A DNA stretch of 64,000 bases from Paracoccaceae bacterium (GTDB taxonomy: Bacteria; Pseudomonadota; Alphaproteobacteria; Rhodobacterales; Rhodobacteraceae): the NCBI GenBank assembly GCA_019090795.1, contig JAHRVG010000004.1, positions 1 through 64,000 of the forward strand. The letters run 5' to 3'. Below the pieces are notes generated by a model. That model was not told the DNA's origin, made no database searches, and saw nothing but the letters and a program-made list of their open reading frames with translations. The position numbers and the translations under genes are program-made. This document shows positions 55,569 to 64,000 of this stretch, one piece after another; the stretch's first letter is position 1; each line of letters begins with the position of its first letter.

Positions 55569-56147
55569 TCAGGCTTTCGGTTCCGGGTCAATCCAGCCGA
55601 TATTGCCATCTGCTCTTTTGTGGACCACGTTCAGCGACTTTCGCCCTTCGTTCCAGAAAACCAGAACGTTTTCATCTGCCAACTCCATCTGCATAACGGC
55701 CTCGCCCACCGACAGGGATTTGATGTCGGTTTTCAGTTCCGCGATGATAATGGGCTGCAGTGTCTCGGGTTCAGCTGCTTCCTCGTGATCCTCTCCTGAG
55801 GCGAGGATATACGACGGCGCGCCGATAGTTTCAACCGGTGTTCGTCTATGGGTGTGATGGTCTTTCAACCGTCGCTTGTAACGCCGAAGTTGTTTTTCCA
55901 TTCTATTACCACAAGCATCGAAGGAAGCGTAAATATCGGATGCTTTGGCTTTGGCGTTTACCGTCAACCCAGTGGACAGGTGAACAGATGATTCGCAGAC
56001 AAATTCGTGTCTGTCCTTTGAAAAGGTGATTACGGCTTCGGTCGGCCTTTCCGCGTATTTTTCGATAATCGCGCTAAGCTCTTGTTTTACGTGATCCTGC
56101 AAGGATTGACCGACATCTATGTGTTTTCCACTAATTTGATACCGCAT
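55569..56147 (-). CDS. hpf: Long-form ribosome hibernation promoting factor
   Basis: A 192-residue HPF of the long type that dimerises idle 70S ribosomes. N-terminal S30AE domain (1-105; MRYQISGKHIDVGQSLQDHV, ASDIYASFDACGNRMEKQLRRYKRR) and C-terminal dimerisation domain (about 135-190; SVGEAVMQMELADENVLVFWNEG). AAGGAG lies 6 bases before the ATG. Confidence 0.94.
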   Translation of the reverse strand: MRYQISGKHIDVGQSLQDHVKQELSAIIEKYAERPTEAVITFSKDRHEFVCESSVHLSTGLTVNAKAKASDIYASFDACGNRMEKQLRRYKRRLKDHHTHRRTPVETIGAPSYILASGEDHEEAAEPETLQPIIIAELKTDIKSLSVGEAVMQMELADENVLVFWNEGRKSLNVVHKRADGNIGWIDPEPKA

Positions 56148-56242
56148 TTATGCTCCTTCATGTGTTGCGCTGATCCTGTCAGCATTTGGCCGTGATGGCC
56201 AATTTGAATGCCCTAAACACACGACCGTTCGATCTCAGCACG

Positions 56243-57544
56243 CTATTTATTGCGTTTCTGAATCCGTCGGATCGAGGATGTAGGGACGTTCATATCACCA
56301 CGATATTTCGCAATCGTGCGTCTGGCAACTACAATGCCTTCCTGATTCAGCATTTCGGCGATTTTTATATCCGAAAGAATATGTTTGGGGGATTCCGCAT
56401 CAATAAACCGGCGAATTCGGGCGCGAATCACCGTGGTGGAAATTGTGTGCCCGTTTGCAAGGGTCACAGCAGGTGAGAAAAGATACTGCATTGGGAAGGT
56501 GCCAGTGTCGCAGGTGAAAAACTTGTTGGCGATTGCACGGCTGACAGTTGATTCATGAATTTCAAGCTTTGTTGCAATTTCGGCCCTTGTTAAAGGTTTC
56601 ATTGCCAAGGGCCCGGTCTTGAAGAATCCAATCTGTATTTCGCTGATTGCGATGGAAATGCGTAGTATCGTTGCGGCCCGTTTTTCCAATGCACGCCGCA
56701 ACCATTTTACGCGTTGCAGCCTGGCGTTCAGGTATTCTTTGACGTCCTTTTCATGTGTTAGGCTGCCTTCCAAGTATGCGCTTTCTGGCTGTAAACGCGG
56801 AAAGGCCTGTTCATTCAAGGAAACGGATATTTCGCCTTTAGGTGTTGTTTGAAACAGGACGTCGGGGATGGTTTGAAACGCTGTATCATCCTCTAGAATA
56901 TCCGAAGGCCGGAAGGACAGGCTGCGAATGGCACTGATCATTTCGTTGATATGGCGCTCAGACATTTTTAACTTTGCCGCAAGACCGGAGCTGTGAGAAC
57001 GCTTGTATGACAGATGTTGCAACAATTTTTCAAAATCATTCGACCAAACCCCGTTGTTGCGTAACTGCAACTCAATATTCTCCATAAATGACCTTGCACC
57101 GACACCGGGTGGCTCAAAGCTCTGGACCAGGTCCAAGGCTTTCTCCATGTCCGCAATGGGCAGCTTGTTAGCTTTTGCCAAACCGTCTAAAGGTTCGTCC
57201 AAAAACCCATGGCTGTTTAGATTTGAGATTATTATCTCTGCGGCTTTGCGGGTTGTGGTCGGGGCAACCACTGCATTCAATTGTCTAACCATCCCTGCAA
57301 TAAGCGTTTCACGTTCTGCCAGAGTGTCCGCGATAATGTCTACCGGCGACTGTTTTGAGCCGTGACTCAATGATGCTATTTGGGGCTCGGTCAGGTCAAG
57401 CAGGGGGTTCTCGGTCTGCTCTTCGCGCAAGAATTCTGTAAGCTGTGTATTCGACATGCCTAGAATAGCCACCGATTGCTGCATTTGTTGGGTGACAGCC
57501 AATCGTTGTTTTTGCCGCAAGGAAATTGTGGCCTTCAAGGCCAT
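56243..57544 (-). CDS. rpoN: RNA polymerase sigma-54 factor
   Basis: Alternative sigma factor that needs AAA+ activators. 433 residues starting MALKATISLRQKQRLAVTQQ (Gln-rich activator-interacting region I), core-binding region, helix-turn-helix with TRAEIATKLEIHESTVSRAI, and the RpoN box ARRTIAKYR near the end that reads the -24 element. GGGGGTG lies upstream of the 57544 start; a longer frame would reach into lptB. Confidence 0.94.
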   Translation of the reverse strand: MALKATISLRQKQRLAVTQQMQQSVAILGMSNTQLTEFLREEQTENPLLDLTEPQIASLSHGSKQSPVDIIADTLAERETLIAGMVRQLNAVVAPTTTRKAAEIIISNLNSHGFLDEPLDGLAKANKLPIADMEKALDLVQSFEPPGVGARSFMENIELQLRNNGVWSNDFEKLLQHLSYKRSHSSGLAAKLKMSERHINEMISAIRSLSFRPSDILEDDTAFQTIPDVLFQTTPKGEISVSLNEQAFPRLQPESAYLEGSLTHEKDVKEYLNARLQRVKWLRRALEKRAATILRISIAISEIQIGFFKTGPLAMKPLTRAEIATKLEIHESTVSRAIANKFFTCDTGTFPMQYLFSPAVTLANGHTISTTVIRARIRRFIDAESPKHILSDIKIAEMLNQEGIVVARRTIAKYRGDMNVPTSSIRRIQKRNK

Positions 57545-57566
57545 AAGACACCCCCTGATACGCAGA

Positions 57567-58322
57567 TCAGATTCGGAATTCGTCCCCAAGGTATACGCGC
57601 CGTACTTCTTTACTATTAACAACCTCGTCGGGTGTTCCGCTCATCAACACACCACCACCATACAAGATATAGGCGCGATCTACAATTTCCAGTGTCTCGC
57701 GTACATTGTGATCGGTAATTAATACGCCGATGTTGCGTTGCTTTAACTGGGAAACCAGCATGCGGATATCGCCAACCGCAATCGGATCCACACCGGCAAA
57801 CGGTTCATCAAGCAGTACATAATTTGGATTTCCGGCCAGACAGCGGGCAATTTCCACCCGTCGCCGCTCGCCGCCAGACAGGGCAATTGCGGGGCTGTCT
57901 TTCAGGTGCGTAACCGAAAACTCTTCCATCAACTGTTCGGTGCGCTGGTGGCGGTGGGCCTCGTCTGGCTCCCACAGTTCAACCACTGACCGGATATTTT
58001 GTTCAACCGTCATACCACGGAAAATGCTGGCCTCCTGTGGCAGATACCCCAACCCGATCCGCGCGCGACGGTACATTGGCAGATAGGTCACATCGCGGCC
58101 ATCAATAGTCACTGAGCCGGAGTCAGGTGCAATCAGGCCTGCGATGTTGTAAAAGCAGGTTGTTTTTCCGGCACCGTTGGGGCCAAGTAGAGCTACAACC
58201 TCACCCCGTTTCAATTCAAGGCTTACATTGGCCAGAACTGTGCGACGCTTGAACGCTTTGCTAAGCCCCACAACAGTCAAGCCAGAGGTCTCTGGCGATG
58301 AATCGGTATTTACAGAACTCAT
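57567..58322 (-). CDS. lptB: LPS export ABC transporter ATP-binding protein LptB
   Basis: Energises lipopolysaccharide transport from the inner membrane with LptFG (not in the window). 251 residues: Walker A GPNGAGKTT, signature LSGGERRRVEIAR, Walker B YVLLDEPFAGVDPIA and switch His in LITDHNVRETL. Overlaps lptA by 4 bases and precedes rpoN by 22 bases. Confidence 0.95.
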   Translation of the reverse strand: MSSVNTDSSPETSGLTVVGLSKAFKRRTVLANVSLELKRGEVVALLGPNGAGKTTCFYNIAGLIAPDSGSVTIDGRDVTYLPMYRRARIGLGYLPQEASIFRGMTVEQNIRSVVELWEPDEAHRHQRTEQLMEEFSVTHLKDSPAIALSGGERRRVEIARCLAGNPNYVLLDEPFAGVDPIAVGDIRMLVSQLKQRNIGVLITDHNVRETLEIVDRAYILYGGGVLMSGTPDEVVNSKEVRRVYLGDEFRI

Positions 58323-58822
58323 TTATCGGTCTTTGGTACAAACACAGTTTTGACGTGGCCGCGCATCGACCCTTTGTTGGTATTTAGATCGAGGGTCAGC
58401 GTATCCCCCGAAATTGCATTGGGCCCCTGCAACAGCAATACATTGCCTGTCAGCACCACCTCGCTTGAACCAAGCCTGTAAACAGCTTTGCTCGCTTCGG
58501 CAACTTCGGTTCCGTTGGTAAAGACTACGTCACCCGTTGCAACCACCGTTTCGATGGCGCTTTGCTCTTGATTGTAAGTGACGATTACCTTGTCAGCGCC
58601 CAACCGCATGTCGCCCTGAATGGCCTTGGCATTGCCAATAAACTCTGCAGTATTGGACGCTTGCGCCACGTTTAGGGCGTCGGCCGTTACCTCGACGGGC
58701 AGGGTATTGTCATAGGTGCTAGAGGTCAGGGCAATAGAAGTTCCTTGGGCGTTTAGCGGGGAGACAGAACTCAGGGCGACCATAGCGCCAAGGGCAATAG
58801 TAAGTATAAACTTTTGGGCCAT
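58319..58822 (-). CDS. lptA: LPS transport periplasmic protein LptA
   Basis: Periplasmic bridge protein for lipopolysaccharide, 167 residues. A signal peptide is visible (MAQKFILTIALGAMVALSSV, cut near LNAQ). The OstA/LptA beta-jellyroll shows PVEVTADALNVAQASNTAEFIG and VVATGDVVFTNGT. ATG at 58822 with GAAGAGAG upstream; an in-frame TTG at 58837 is less likely. Confidence 0.9.
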   Translation of the reverse strand: MAQKFILTIALGAMVALSSVSPLNAQGTSIALTSSTYDNTLPVEVTADALNVAQASNTAEFIGNAKAIQGDMRLGADKVIVTYNQEQSAIETVVATGDVVFTNGTEVAEASKAVYRLGSSEVVLTGNVLLLQGPNAISGDTLTLDLNTNKGSMRGHVKTVFVPKTDK

Positions 58823-58833
58823 AGATACTCTCT

Positions 58834-59469
58834 TCAATCCGGTTTCGGTTTGTATACCAGCTTAACGCCCTTTTTAAACAAAAGAACACCGTTGCCGCCA
58901 GCCTGATTATTGTCGAGATACTGACGTAGATCCATCGCGCCCGCCTCAATAGAACCAAACGGGCCAATCGCGGTTACGGGGCCTGGGCTGGCGGCATTGC
59001 CGGTTTCAAAGTTAATTATCAGCTTGTCGCTGCGGGCATCATATCCGTCAGAGGTCACCAGAGAAACGCCCCCCGACAATGTCGCGAGGTTTTCAGACAT
59101 ATTCAAGAGTCCGGCTTTGGAATGGGATTTCAAGCTGCGACCATTCAGAAAATCTATTGTCGTTACCGGCGCATTCAGTTCAATTCTATTTGGTCTGGGA
59201 GCGTCGGGCAGTGCCCATTCCGCCGAAATCGAAAACGCATCCCCTGCTTTGGTAACGCCGGAAAAATGCGGGTTGGTGATTTTTTGACCGATTGCCAGCT
59301 CTGCAAGCTTGGCGTCGGCAATGATCAGGCCTTCACGCAGCTTTTTGGTTTTTGAAAGCACAAATATAGACGCCAGCAGCAGTATGGCGATCAGGGGAAA
59401 AGCCACACGAAACACCCGCACCATCCGCGAATATCCGTCGTGACCTTTGGATTTGGGGCGTTTTGCCAT
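58834..59469 (-). CDS. lptC: LPS export protein LptC
   Basis: Bitopic inner-membrane component that passes lipopolysaccharide from LptBFG to LptA. 211 residues: basic N-terminus (MAKRPKSKGHDGYSR), one membrane segment (FRVAFPLIAILLLASIFVL), then a periplasmic jellyroll with a repeated pattern ending NNQAGGNGVLLFKKGVKL. The start at 59469 follows CGGA; a longer frame enters the rnd gene. Sequence likeness is weak, as usual for LptC; the context supports it. Confidence 0.88.
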   Translation of the reverse strand: MAKRPKSKGHDGYSRMVRVFRVAFPLIAILLLASIFVLSKTKKLREGLIIADAKLAELAIGQKITNPHFSGVTKAGDAFSISAEWALPDAPRPNRIELNAPVTTIDFLNGRSLKSHSKAGLLNMSENLATLSGGVSLVTSDGYDARSDKLIINFETGNAASPGPVTAIGPFGSIEAGAMDLRQYLDNNQAGGNGVLLFKKGVKLVYKPKPD

Positions 59470-59474
59470 TCCGT

Positions 59475-60086
59475 TTAATGGGCGAATATATCGGTATCCG
59501 GCCAACCTGCCAGATCAAGTGCTGCACGGGTTGGTAAGAAATCAAAACAGGCTTGTGCCAGCGCCATCCGTCCCTCGCGCTCCAGTCGGATATCTAGCTC
59601 CACCTTTAACCGGTGCAGGTACAATACATCTGACGCTGCATAATCCTTTTGTGCCTTGGTTAGGGTCTCTGCGCCCCAATCCGAGCTTTGCTGTTGTTTG
59701 GACACATCCACCCGCAGCAGTTCCTGCAGCAAGTTTTTCAGCCCGTGACGGTCTGTATAGGTGCGGATCAGTTTTGAGGCAATTTTGGTGCAATAAACCG
59801 GCGTTGTGCGTACACCGAATCGGTTTTCCATTACCGCGATATCAAACCGCCCGTAATGAAACAGTTTCAGCTGGTTTGGATTGGCCAGCATTTTGCACAG
59901 GTTCGGAGCCTCTGTTTGGTCTTTGGCGATTTGCACCAAATGTGCGTTGCCATCACCCGATGAGAGTTGCACTACGCACAATCTGTCGCGGTAAGGCAGT
60001 AACCCCATGGTTTCGCTGTCAATTGCAACAATGGGGCCAAGGTCAAGATCGTCGGGCAAATCGCCCTGATAAAGGTAGTTTGTCAT
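59475..60086 (-). CDS. rnd: Short ribonuclease D (3'-5' exonuclease domain only)
   Basis: A 203-residue DEDDy exonuclease. Motifs: VAIDSETMGL (Exo I), KLFHYGRFDIAVM (Exo II) and DYAASDVLYLHRL (Exo III, with the catalytic Tyr). The HRDC domains of the roughly 375-residue Escherichia coli RNase D are absent, as is common for the short alphaproteobacterial form. Likely trims structured RNAs such as tRNA. First gene of the leftward rnd-lptC-lptA-lptB-rpoN series. Confidence 0.9.
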   Translation of the reverse strand: MTNYLYQGDLPDDLDLGPIVAIDSETMGLLPYRDRLCVVQLSSGDGNAHLVQIAKDQTEAPNLCKMLANPNQLKLFHYGRFDIAVMENRFGVRTTPVYCTKIASKLIRTYTDRHGLKNLLQELLRVDVSKQQQSSDWGAETLTKAQKDYAASDVLYLHRLKVELDIRLEREGRMALAQACFDFLPTRAALDLAGWPDTDIFAH

Positions 60087-60182
60087 TGAAATCTCTGGTT
60101 TGCGCTGTGTTTTGCCGCACAATAGGCACAAATGGTTAAGGAATTAAAGGGCAGCAGCGCAGGGATCGGCGAAAAACTGTTA

Positions 60183-60211
60183 CTTGCCTTTCTGCGCAAT
60201 GCCCCCTATAT
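60183..60211 (+). promoter_or_regulatory. Candidate RpoH-type promoter of the rimP-nusA-infB operon
   Basis: CTTG (60183-60186), 18 bases, then CCTATAT (60205-60211), the same layout as the dnaK promoter at 44594-44623. It can also be read as a housekeeping promoter (TTGCCT, 17 bases, TATATC). The leader to the rimP ATG would be about 100 bases and holds the terminator at 60267. Confidence 0.5.
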
Positions 60212-60266
60212 CCACCTCAACAGCGGTAAGATTGGTCTCCACCCCCAAGCTTCCATCGGATTTTCG

Positions 60267-60289
60267 ACGGGCCGCGCGCCCGTTTTTTT
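60267..60289 (+). terminator. Intrinsic terminator in the rimP leader, possible attenuator
   Basis: ACGGGC (60267-60272), loop CGCGC and GCCCGT (60278-60283), then a run of T to 60289. It lies 25 bases before the rimP ATG, between the candidate promoter and the gene, where no other rightward gene would need it. A second small stem, GTGC-TTTTT-GCAC (60290-60302), runs up to the AGGAG site. This suggests premature termination control of the operon, perhaps by NusA itself. Confidence 0.75.
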
Positions 60290-60314
60290 GTGCTTTTTGC
60301 ACAGGAGTGAATAC

Positions 60315-60872
60315 ATGTCAGATCTGATCGCCAAAGCAGCGATAGACAAACGATTGGCTGAAATCGTGCAACCCGTGATCGAGGATCTCGGGTTTGAACT
60401 GGTGCGCATTCGTCTGATGACGGGTAAGAAAACCACGTTGCAAATCATGGCCGAGCGCCCTTCGGGTGGGATAGAGGTGGATGATTGCGCCACGATCTCG
60501 ACAGCCGTTTCCGCGTCATTGGATGTAGAAGACCCGATCGTTGAGGAATATGCGCTGGAGGTTTCCAGTCCCGGCATCGACCGCCCGCTAACCCGTTTGA
60601 AAGATTTCAAAGCGTGGGAAGGGTATGAAGCCCGTATCGAGACCACAGAGCTGATCGAGGGCCAGCGCCGTTTCAAAGGCGAAATTCGCGGGGTTCAGGA
60701 CGGTGAAGTTCTGGTCGAAATATCGCAAGGCATCATCGGGTTGAAATTCGACTGGCTGTCAGACGCAAAGCTGATCTTGACGGATGCGCTGATTGCCGAA
60801 ACCCTGAAGGCTCGCAAAGCCTTTGACGAAACCAAATTTGACGAGATTAACACACAAGAGGACGCATCATGA
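60315..60872 (+). CDS. rimP: Ribosome maturation factor RimP
   Basis: Assists 30S ribosomal subunit assembly. 185 residues: [15 protein letters not shown], the acidic [19 protein letters not shown] and the hallmark [16 protein letters not shown], followed by a C-terminal SH3-like domain. ATG at 60315 with AGGAG 8 bases upstream; a longer frame back to 60132 would cover the leader and terminator. Overlaps nusA by 4 bases. Confidence 0.95.
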   Translation: MSDLIAKAAIDKRLAEIVQPVIEDLGFELVRIRLMTGKKTTLQIMAERPSGGIEVDDCATISTAVSASLDVEDPIVEEYALEVSSPGIDRPLTRLKDFKAWEGYEARIETTELIEGQRRFKGEIRGVQDGEVLVEISQGIIGLKFDWLSDAKLILTDALIAETLKARKAFDETKFDEINTQEDAS

Positions 60873-62485
60873 GCATCACCAGCGCAAACCGGCTCGAACT
60901 GCTGCAAATCGCCGAGGCCGTGGCCCGTGAAAAAATGATCGACCCCGATCTGGTAATTCAAGCCATGGAAGAATCCATGGCCAAGGCTGCCAAATCGAAA
61001 TATGGCGCAGAGCTGGACATCCGCGCGTTTATTGATCGCAAAACCGGCGAGCTGGAAATGACCCGCGTGCGCGAAGTTGTCGAGGAAGTGGAAAACCATT
61101 TTATCGAGATGACAACCGAGGATGCGACCGCCCACAAGGAAAACCCCGAAGTTGGCGATCTGATTATTGATCAACTGCCGCCAATGGATTTTGGCCGGAT
61201 TGCTGCACAATCTGCGAAACAAGTGATTTTGCAGAAAGTGCGCGAAGCAGAGCGCGAGCGCCAATATGAGGAATTCAAAGACCGCGAAGGCACCATTATA
61301 AATGGTCTGGTCAAGCGCGTCGAGTACGGCAATGTGATCGTGGATGTGGGCCGGGGCGAGGCAATTTTGCGTCGTGACCAGCTGATCAACCGCGAATTGT
61401 ACCGCAATGGCGATCGTATCCGCGCCTATATCAAAGAAGTCCGCTCAGAGATGCGCGGCCCGCAAATATTCCTGTCACGTACAGCACCGGAATTCATGGC
61501 CGAGTTGTTCAAGATGGAAGTGCCGGAAATCTATGACGGTATTATCGAGATCAAGGCTGTTGCCCGTGATCCGGGTTCTCGTGCCAAGATCGGTGTGATT
61601 TCCTTTGACAACTCGATTGATCCCGTTGGCGCCTGCGTTGGTATGCGCGGTAGCCGGGTTCAGGCAGTTGTGAATGAATTGCAGGGCGAAAAAATCGACA
61701 TCATTCCCTGGAACGAAGACGCGCCGACTTTCTTGGTCAACGCGTTGCAGCCAGCCGAGGTTGCCAAGGTTGTTTTGGATGACGAGGCTGAACGGATTGA
61801 GGTTGTTGTTCCTGATGAACAACTGTCCCTTGCCATTGGTCGCCGCGGCCAGAACGTGCGGTTGGCCAGCCAGTTGACGGGTCTTGATATCGACATCATG
61901 ACCGAAGCTGAAGAATCTGAACGTCGTCAGAAAGAATTCGAAGCCCGTTCGAAATTGTTCATGGACACTATGAATGTAGACGAGGTTGTGGCGCAATTGC
62001 TGGTGGCAGAGGGCTTTACCCGTCTTGAAGAAGTGGCCTATGTCGATATTGAAGAAATATCCGGCATTGAAGGTTTTGACAATGAAACTGCAGAAGAGTT
62101 GCAGGCTCGTGCCCGTGAATCCTTGGATGAAATCAACACCAAGGCGCTGGAAGAGGCCAAGGCGCTGGGCGTTGAGCAAAGTCTGATCGACTATGAAGGC
62201 CTGACCCCGCAAATGCTGGTGGCTTTGGCCAAGGACGATGTGAAAACTCTTGAGGTGTTTGCGACGCTGGCGGATTGGGAAATTGCCGGGGGCTATACCA
62301 CTGTAGAAGGTCAGCGTGTCAAAGATGATGGCGTGCTGGAAGCGTTTGATGTGGGCCTCGAAGAGGCGCAGGAAATGGTGATGACTGCCCGTGTTATGTT
62401 GGGTTGGGTTACGCAAGAAGAACTTGATGCGAAAGCTGCGGAAGATGCAGCAGAAGAAACTACAGAAGAAGGGGCCGAAGTCTGA
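60869..62485 (+). CDS. nusA: Transcription termination/antitermination factor NusA
   Basis: Binds RNA polymerase and modulates pausing, termination and antitermination. 538 residues: N-terminal polymerase-binding domain (1-130), S1 domain ([21 protein letters not shown]), KH domains ([19 protein letters not shown] and [18 protein letters not shown]) and C-terminal acidic helical repeats (about 365-510). In the conserved rimP-nusA-ylxR-infB order. Confidence 0.96.
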   Translation: MSITSANRLELLQIAEAVAREKMIDPDLVIQAMEESMAKAAKSKYGAELDIRAFIDRKTGELEMTRVREVVEEVENHFIEMTTEDATAHKENPEVGDLIIDQLPPMDFGRIAAQSAKQVILQKVREAERERQYEEFKDREGTIINGLVKRVEYGNVIVDVGRGEAILRRDQLINRELYRNGDRIRAYIKEVRSEMRGPQIFLSRTAPEFMAELFKMEVPEIYDGIIEIKAVARDPGSRAKIGVISFDNSIDPVGACVGMRGSRVQAVVNELQGEKIDIIPWNEDAPTFLVNALQPAEVAKVVLDDEAERIEVVVPDEQLSLAIGRRGQNVRLASQLTGLDIDIMTEAEESERRQKEFEARSKLFMDTMNVDEVVAQLLVAEGFTRLEEVAYVDIEEISGIEGFDNETAEELQARARESLDEINTKALEEAKALGVEQSLIDYEGLTPQMLVALAKDDVKTLEVFATLADWEIAGGYTTVEGQRVKDDGVLEAFDVGLEEAQEMVMTARVMLGWVTQEELDAKAAEDAAEETTEEGAEV

Positions 62486-62503
62486 TGTCTCAGACTTTGG
62501 AAT

Positions 62504-63151
62504 ATGCTCTTGGGTCGTGGAAAACGAAAGATAAAAGTCAATGAACCGGAAAGGCGCTGTATTGTGTCTGGGCTGGTGCAGAAATGCAGCGGCCTCATCC
62601 GGTTTGTCTTGGCGCCTGATGGAACGGTAACGCCGGATATTTCCGCGCGCCTGCCTGGCCGTGGGTTGTGGGTTTCAGCCAATCGGCGTGAATTGAAAAA
62701 GGCAATCAAGAAGAATGCCTTTTCACGCGCCGCCAAAACCCAAGCTGTAATCCCAGACGGATTGCTTGAACTGGTCGAAGATCTTTTGCTGAAACACACC
62801 ATCAACTTGGTGTCTATGGCACGCAAAGTCGGAGTTGCTTATTGTGGCTTTGATAAGGTAAAATCGGCCTTGATGAACGACACCGTGGTTGTGCTGATGC
62901 AAGCCAGTGACGGATCTGCCCCGCAAAAGCGCAAGCTGCGCCCGCCGGACAGAGAAAATTCCTACATTTCATGCCTGAAAGCTGCCGAATTGGGTTTGGC
63001 TTTTGGACGTGAACATGTGATACATGCGGCGCTTGCCAGAGGCGGTCTGACCAACAAGATCAGATTTGAGACAGCAAGGCTTTCTGCGGTACGCGGAGAG
63101 GATGCCATAACAGAGGCAAAAGCAGCCGGTGATCCGGCGGTGAAAGGTTGA
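62504..63151 (+). CDS. YlxR/DUF448 RNA-binding protein with L7Ae-like C-terminal domain
   Basis: A 215-residue two-domain protein. The YlxR part (15-90) shows ERRCIVSGLVQKCSGLIRFVLAPDG and LPGRGLWVSANR; the second part (about 95-185) resembles a ribosomal L7Ae-like kink-turn RNA binder (LVSMARKVGVAYCGFDKVKSAL). The polar tail carries ITEAKAAG. The fusion is usual in alphaproteobacteria, between nusA and infB. A role with RNA or ribosomes is likely but not proven. The start codon is not well marked. Confidence 0.88.
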   Translation: MLLGRGKRKIKVNEPERRCIVSGLVQKCSGLIRFVLAPDGTVTPDISARLPGRGLWVSANRRELKKAIKKNAFSRAAKTQAVIPDGLLELVEDLLLKHTINLVSMARKVGVAYCGFDKVKSALMNDTVVVLMQASDGSAPQKRKLRPPDRENSYISCLKAAELGLAFGREHVIHAALARGGLTNKIRFETARLSAVRGEDAITEAKAAGDPAVKG

Positions 63152-63158
63152 TTGACGA

Positions 63159-64000
63159 ATGAGTGACGAAGACAATAAAGACGGCAAAACACTGGGCCTG
63201 CGCAGCGGAACCCAGACCAGCCGTGTACGTCAAAGTTTTTCCCACGGCCGCACGAAATCTGTTGTGGTAGAGAAAAAGCGCAAACGCGTTTTTGTGCCTA
63301 AGTCCGGTGCGGGCGGCAAGCCGGGCACAGGAACAGGCAGTGGCCCGAGGGCTGTGGGCATTTCCGATGTTGAAATGGAACGTCGCAAAAAGGCGTTGAA
63401 GGCCGCGGTTGCCATGGAGGCAGAACGCAAAGTCAAAGAAGAAGCCGAAACCGCCCGCCGTGAGGCGGATCGCGCTGAACGTCGTCGCGACAAAGAGGTG
63501 AAAGAGCAAGAAGACCAAGATCGCGCTGATCGTGCCCGTCAAAAAGAAGAAGACGAGATTCGCACTAAGGAAGAAGCCAAGGCAGCCGCTACCGTCAAAG
63601 TGGAGCAAGCCGCTAAACCAAAAGAAGAGGCCCCCGAACCGGCTGGTACCGAGGCAGCGGTTTCCCGGACGCCAAACTATAAAACAGCTGCGCCCAAGCG
63701 GGATATCAAACCGCAAGATGATAAAAAGCAAAATCGCAGCACTGTCGGCGATCGCCGCCGTTCCGGCAAGCTGACTATTAATCAAGCCCTGTCTGGTGAT
63801 CGTGGTGGGCGGCAACGTTCTATGGCGGCAATGAAACGGGCCCAGGAACGCGAACGCCGTAAAATGGGCAGCCAGCAAATTGAGCACGAAAAACAAGTGC
63901 GCGACGTGCAGGTGCCCGAAGCAATTACCGTTCAAGAGCTTGCCAACCGCATGGCCGAACGGGTTGCCGCGGTTGTTAAGGCATTGATGAATAATGGTAT
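63159..64000 (+). CDS. infB: Translation initiation factor IF-2, N-terminal part (runs off right edge)
   Basis: GTPase that brings initiator tRNA to the ribosome. Only the first 280 codons are in the window: a start MSDEDNKDGKTLGLRSGTQ, an IF2-associated KKRKRVFVPK segment, a long highly charged Glu/Lys/Arg/Ala-rich stretch (about residues 70-200) expected of the N-terminal extension, and the start of the IF2 N domain (AITVQELANRMAERVAAVVKAL). The GTPase domain lies beyond 64000. The ATG is 7 bases after the ylxR stop. Confidence 0.95.
   Translation, partial: MSDEDNKDGKTLGLRSGTQTSRVRQSFSHGRTKSVVVEKKRKRVFVPKSGAGGKPGTGTGSGPRAVGISDVEMERRKKALKAAVAMEAERKVKEEAETARREADRAERRRDKEVKEQEDQDRADRARQKEEDEIRTKEEAKAAATVKVEQAAKPKEEAPEPAGTEAAVSRTPNYKTAAPKRDIKPQDDKKQNRSTVGDRRRSGKLTINQALSGDRGGRQRSMAAMKRAQERERRKMGSQQIEHEKQVRDVQVPEAITVQELANRMAERVAAVVKALMNNG

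Noticed and set aside
61475-62416. 313-codon open frame opposite nusA
   Set aside because: Antisense to a conserved gene, with no recognisable domain or ribosome binding site.
63060-63935. 291-codon open frame opposite ylxR/infB
   Set aside because: Antisense to the charged N-terminal region of IF-2, where lack of stops on the other strand is expected.
1-64000. Mobile elements, CRISPR arrays, tRNA or rRNA genes
   Set aside because: No transposase, integrase, direct-repeat array or tRNA/rRNA sequence was recognised in the genes or gaps.

Overview
The window is chromosomal DNA of an alphaproteobacterium, almost certainly of the order Rhodobacterales (Roseobacter-type). The evidence is the gene order pobA-pcaDCHG with divergent pcaQ, the outward-facing blocks maf-aroE-coaE-dnaQ and hemJ-rho-mnmE-mnmG-rsmG-parA-parB, lptCAB-rpoN-hpf-ptsN and rimP-nusA-ylxR-infB. 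Base composition looks close to half G+C. No rRNA, tRNA, CRISPR array, insertion sequence or prophage was seen.

Regions. (1) 1-8.0 kb: a frameshifted SulP transporter, then 4-hydroxybenzoate/protocatechuate catabolism. PobA makes protocatechuate, PcaHG opens the ring, PcaB, PcaC and PcaD take it to 3-oxoadipate, and a beta-keto acid cleavage enzyme of the DUF849 family may replace the CoA-transferase/thiolase finish. PcaQ is divergent, with a clear inverted repeat between it and pobA. (2) 8.0-18.1 kb: a glutamine-synthetase-family ligase, a LysR regulator, an OmpA-like lipoprotein-free envelope protein with a peroxidase-like protein, GNAT and CinA-like genes, then sfsA, map, radC and hslVU. 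(3) 18.1-23.3 kb: smr, a Tim44-like gene, fxsA, secB and the leftward block dnaQ-coaE-aroE-maf. (4) 23.3-23.8 kb: a gene-free, very AT-rich stretch with DnaA-box-like 9-mers, from which genes diverge. It is the best candidate for the chromosomal replication origin. (5) 23.8-31.3 kb: hemJ, rho, mnmE, mnmG, rsmG, parA and parB, with two perfect parS palindromes and one symmetric CATATG-centred variant inside mnmG/rsmG.

(6) 31.2-44.6 kb: housekeeping and protein quality control (DUF454, hemW, rdgB, rph, hrcA, grpE, a VOC protein, mutS, maeB, dnaJ, dnaK), with a heat-shock type promoter before dnaK. (7) 44.7-55.0 kb: an accessory surface-glycan cluster: an ABC-2 permease without its ATPase, CysQ, a divergent CMP-Kdo-synthetase-like enzyme, four glycosyltransferases, GalU and a two-part sulfotransferase. 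CysQ would remove the PAP made by the sulfotransferase, so the likely product is a sulfated surface polysaccharide. (8) 55.0-60.1 kb: ptsN, hpf, rpoN, lptB, lptA, lptC and a short RNase D. (9) 60.1-64.0 kb: the rimP-nusA-ylxR-infB operon, preceded by a heat-shock-like promoter and an intrinsic terminator in its leader, which suggests attenuation. infB runs off the right edge.

All calls are read from the sequence and from family knowledge; no database search was run.
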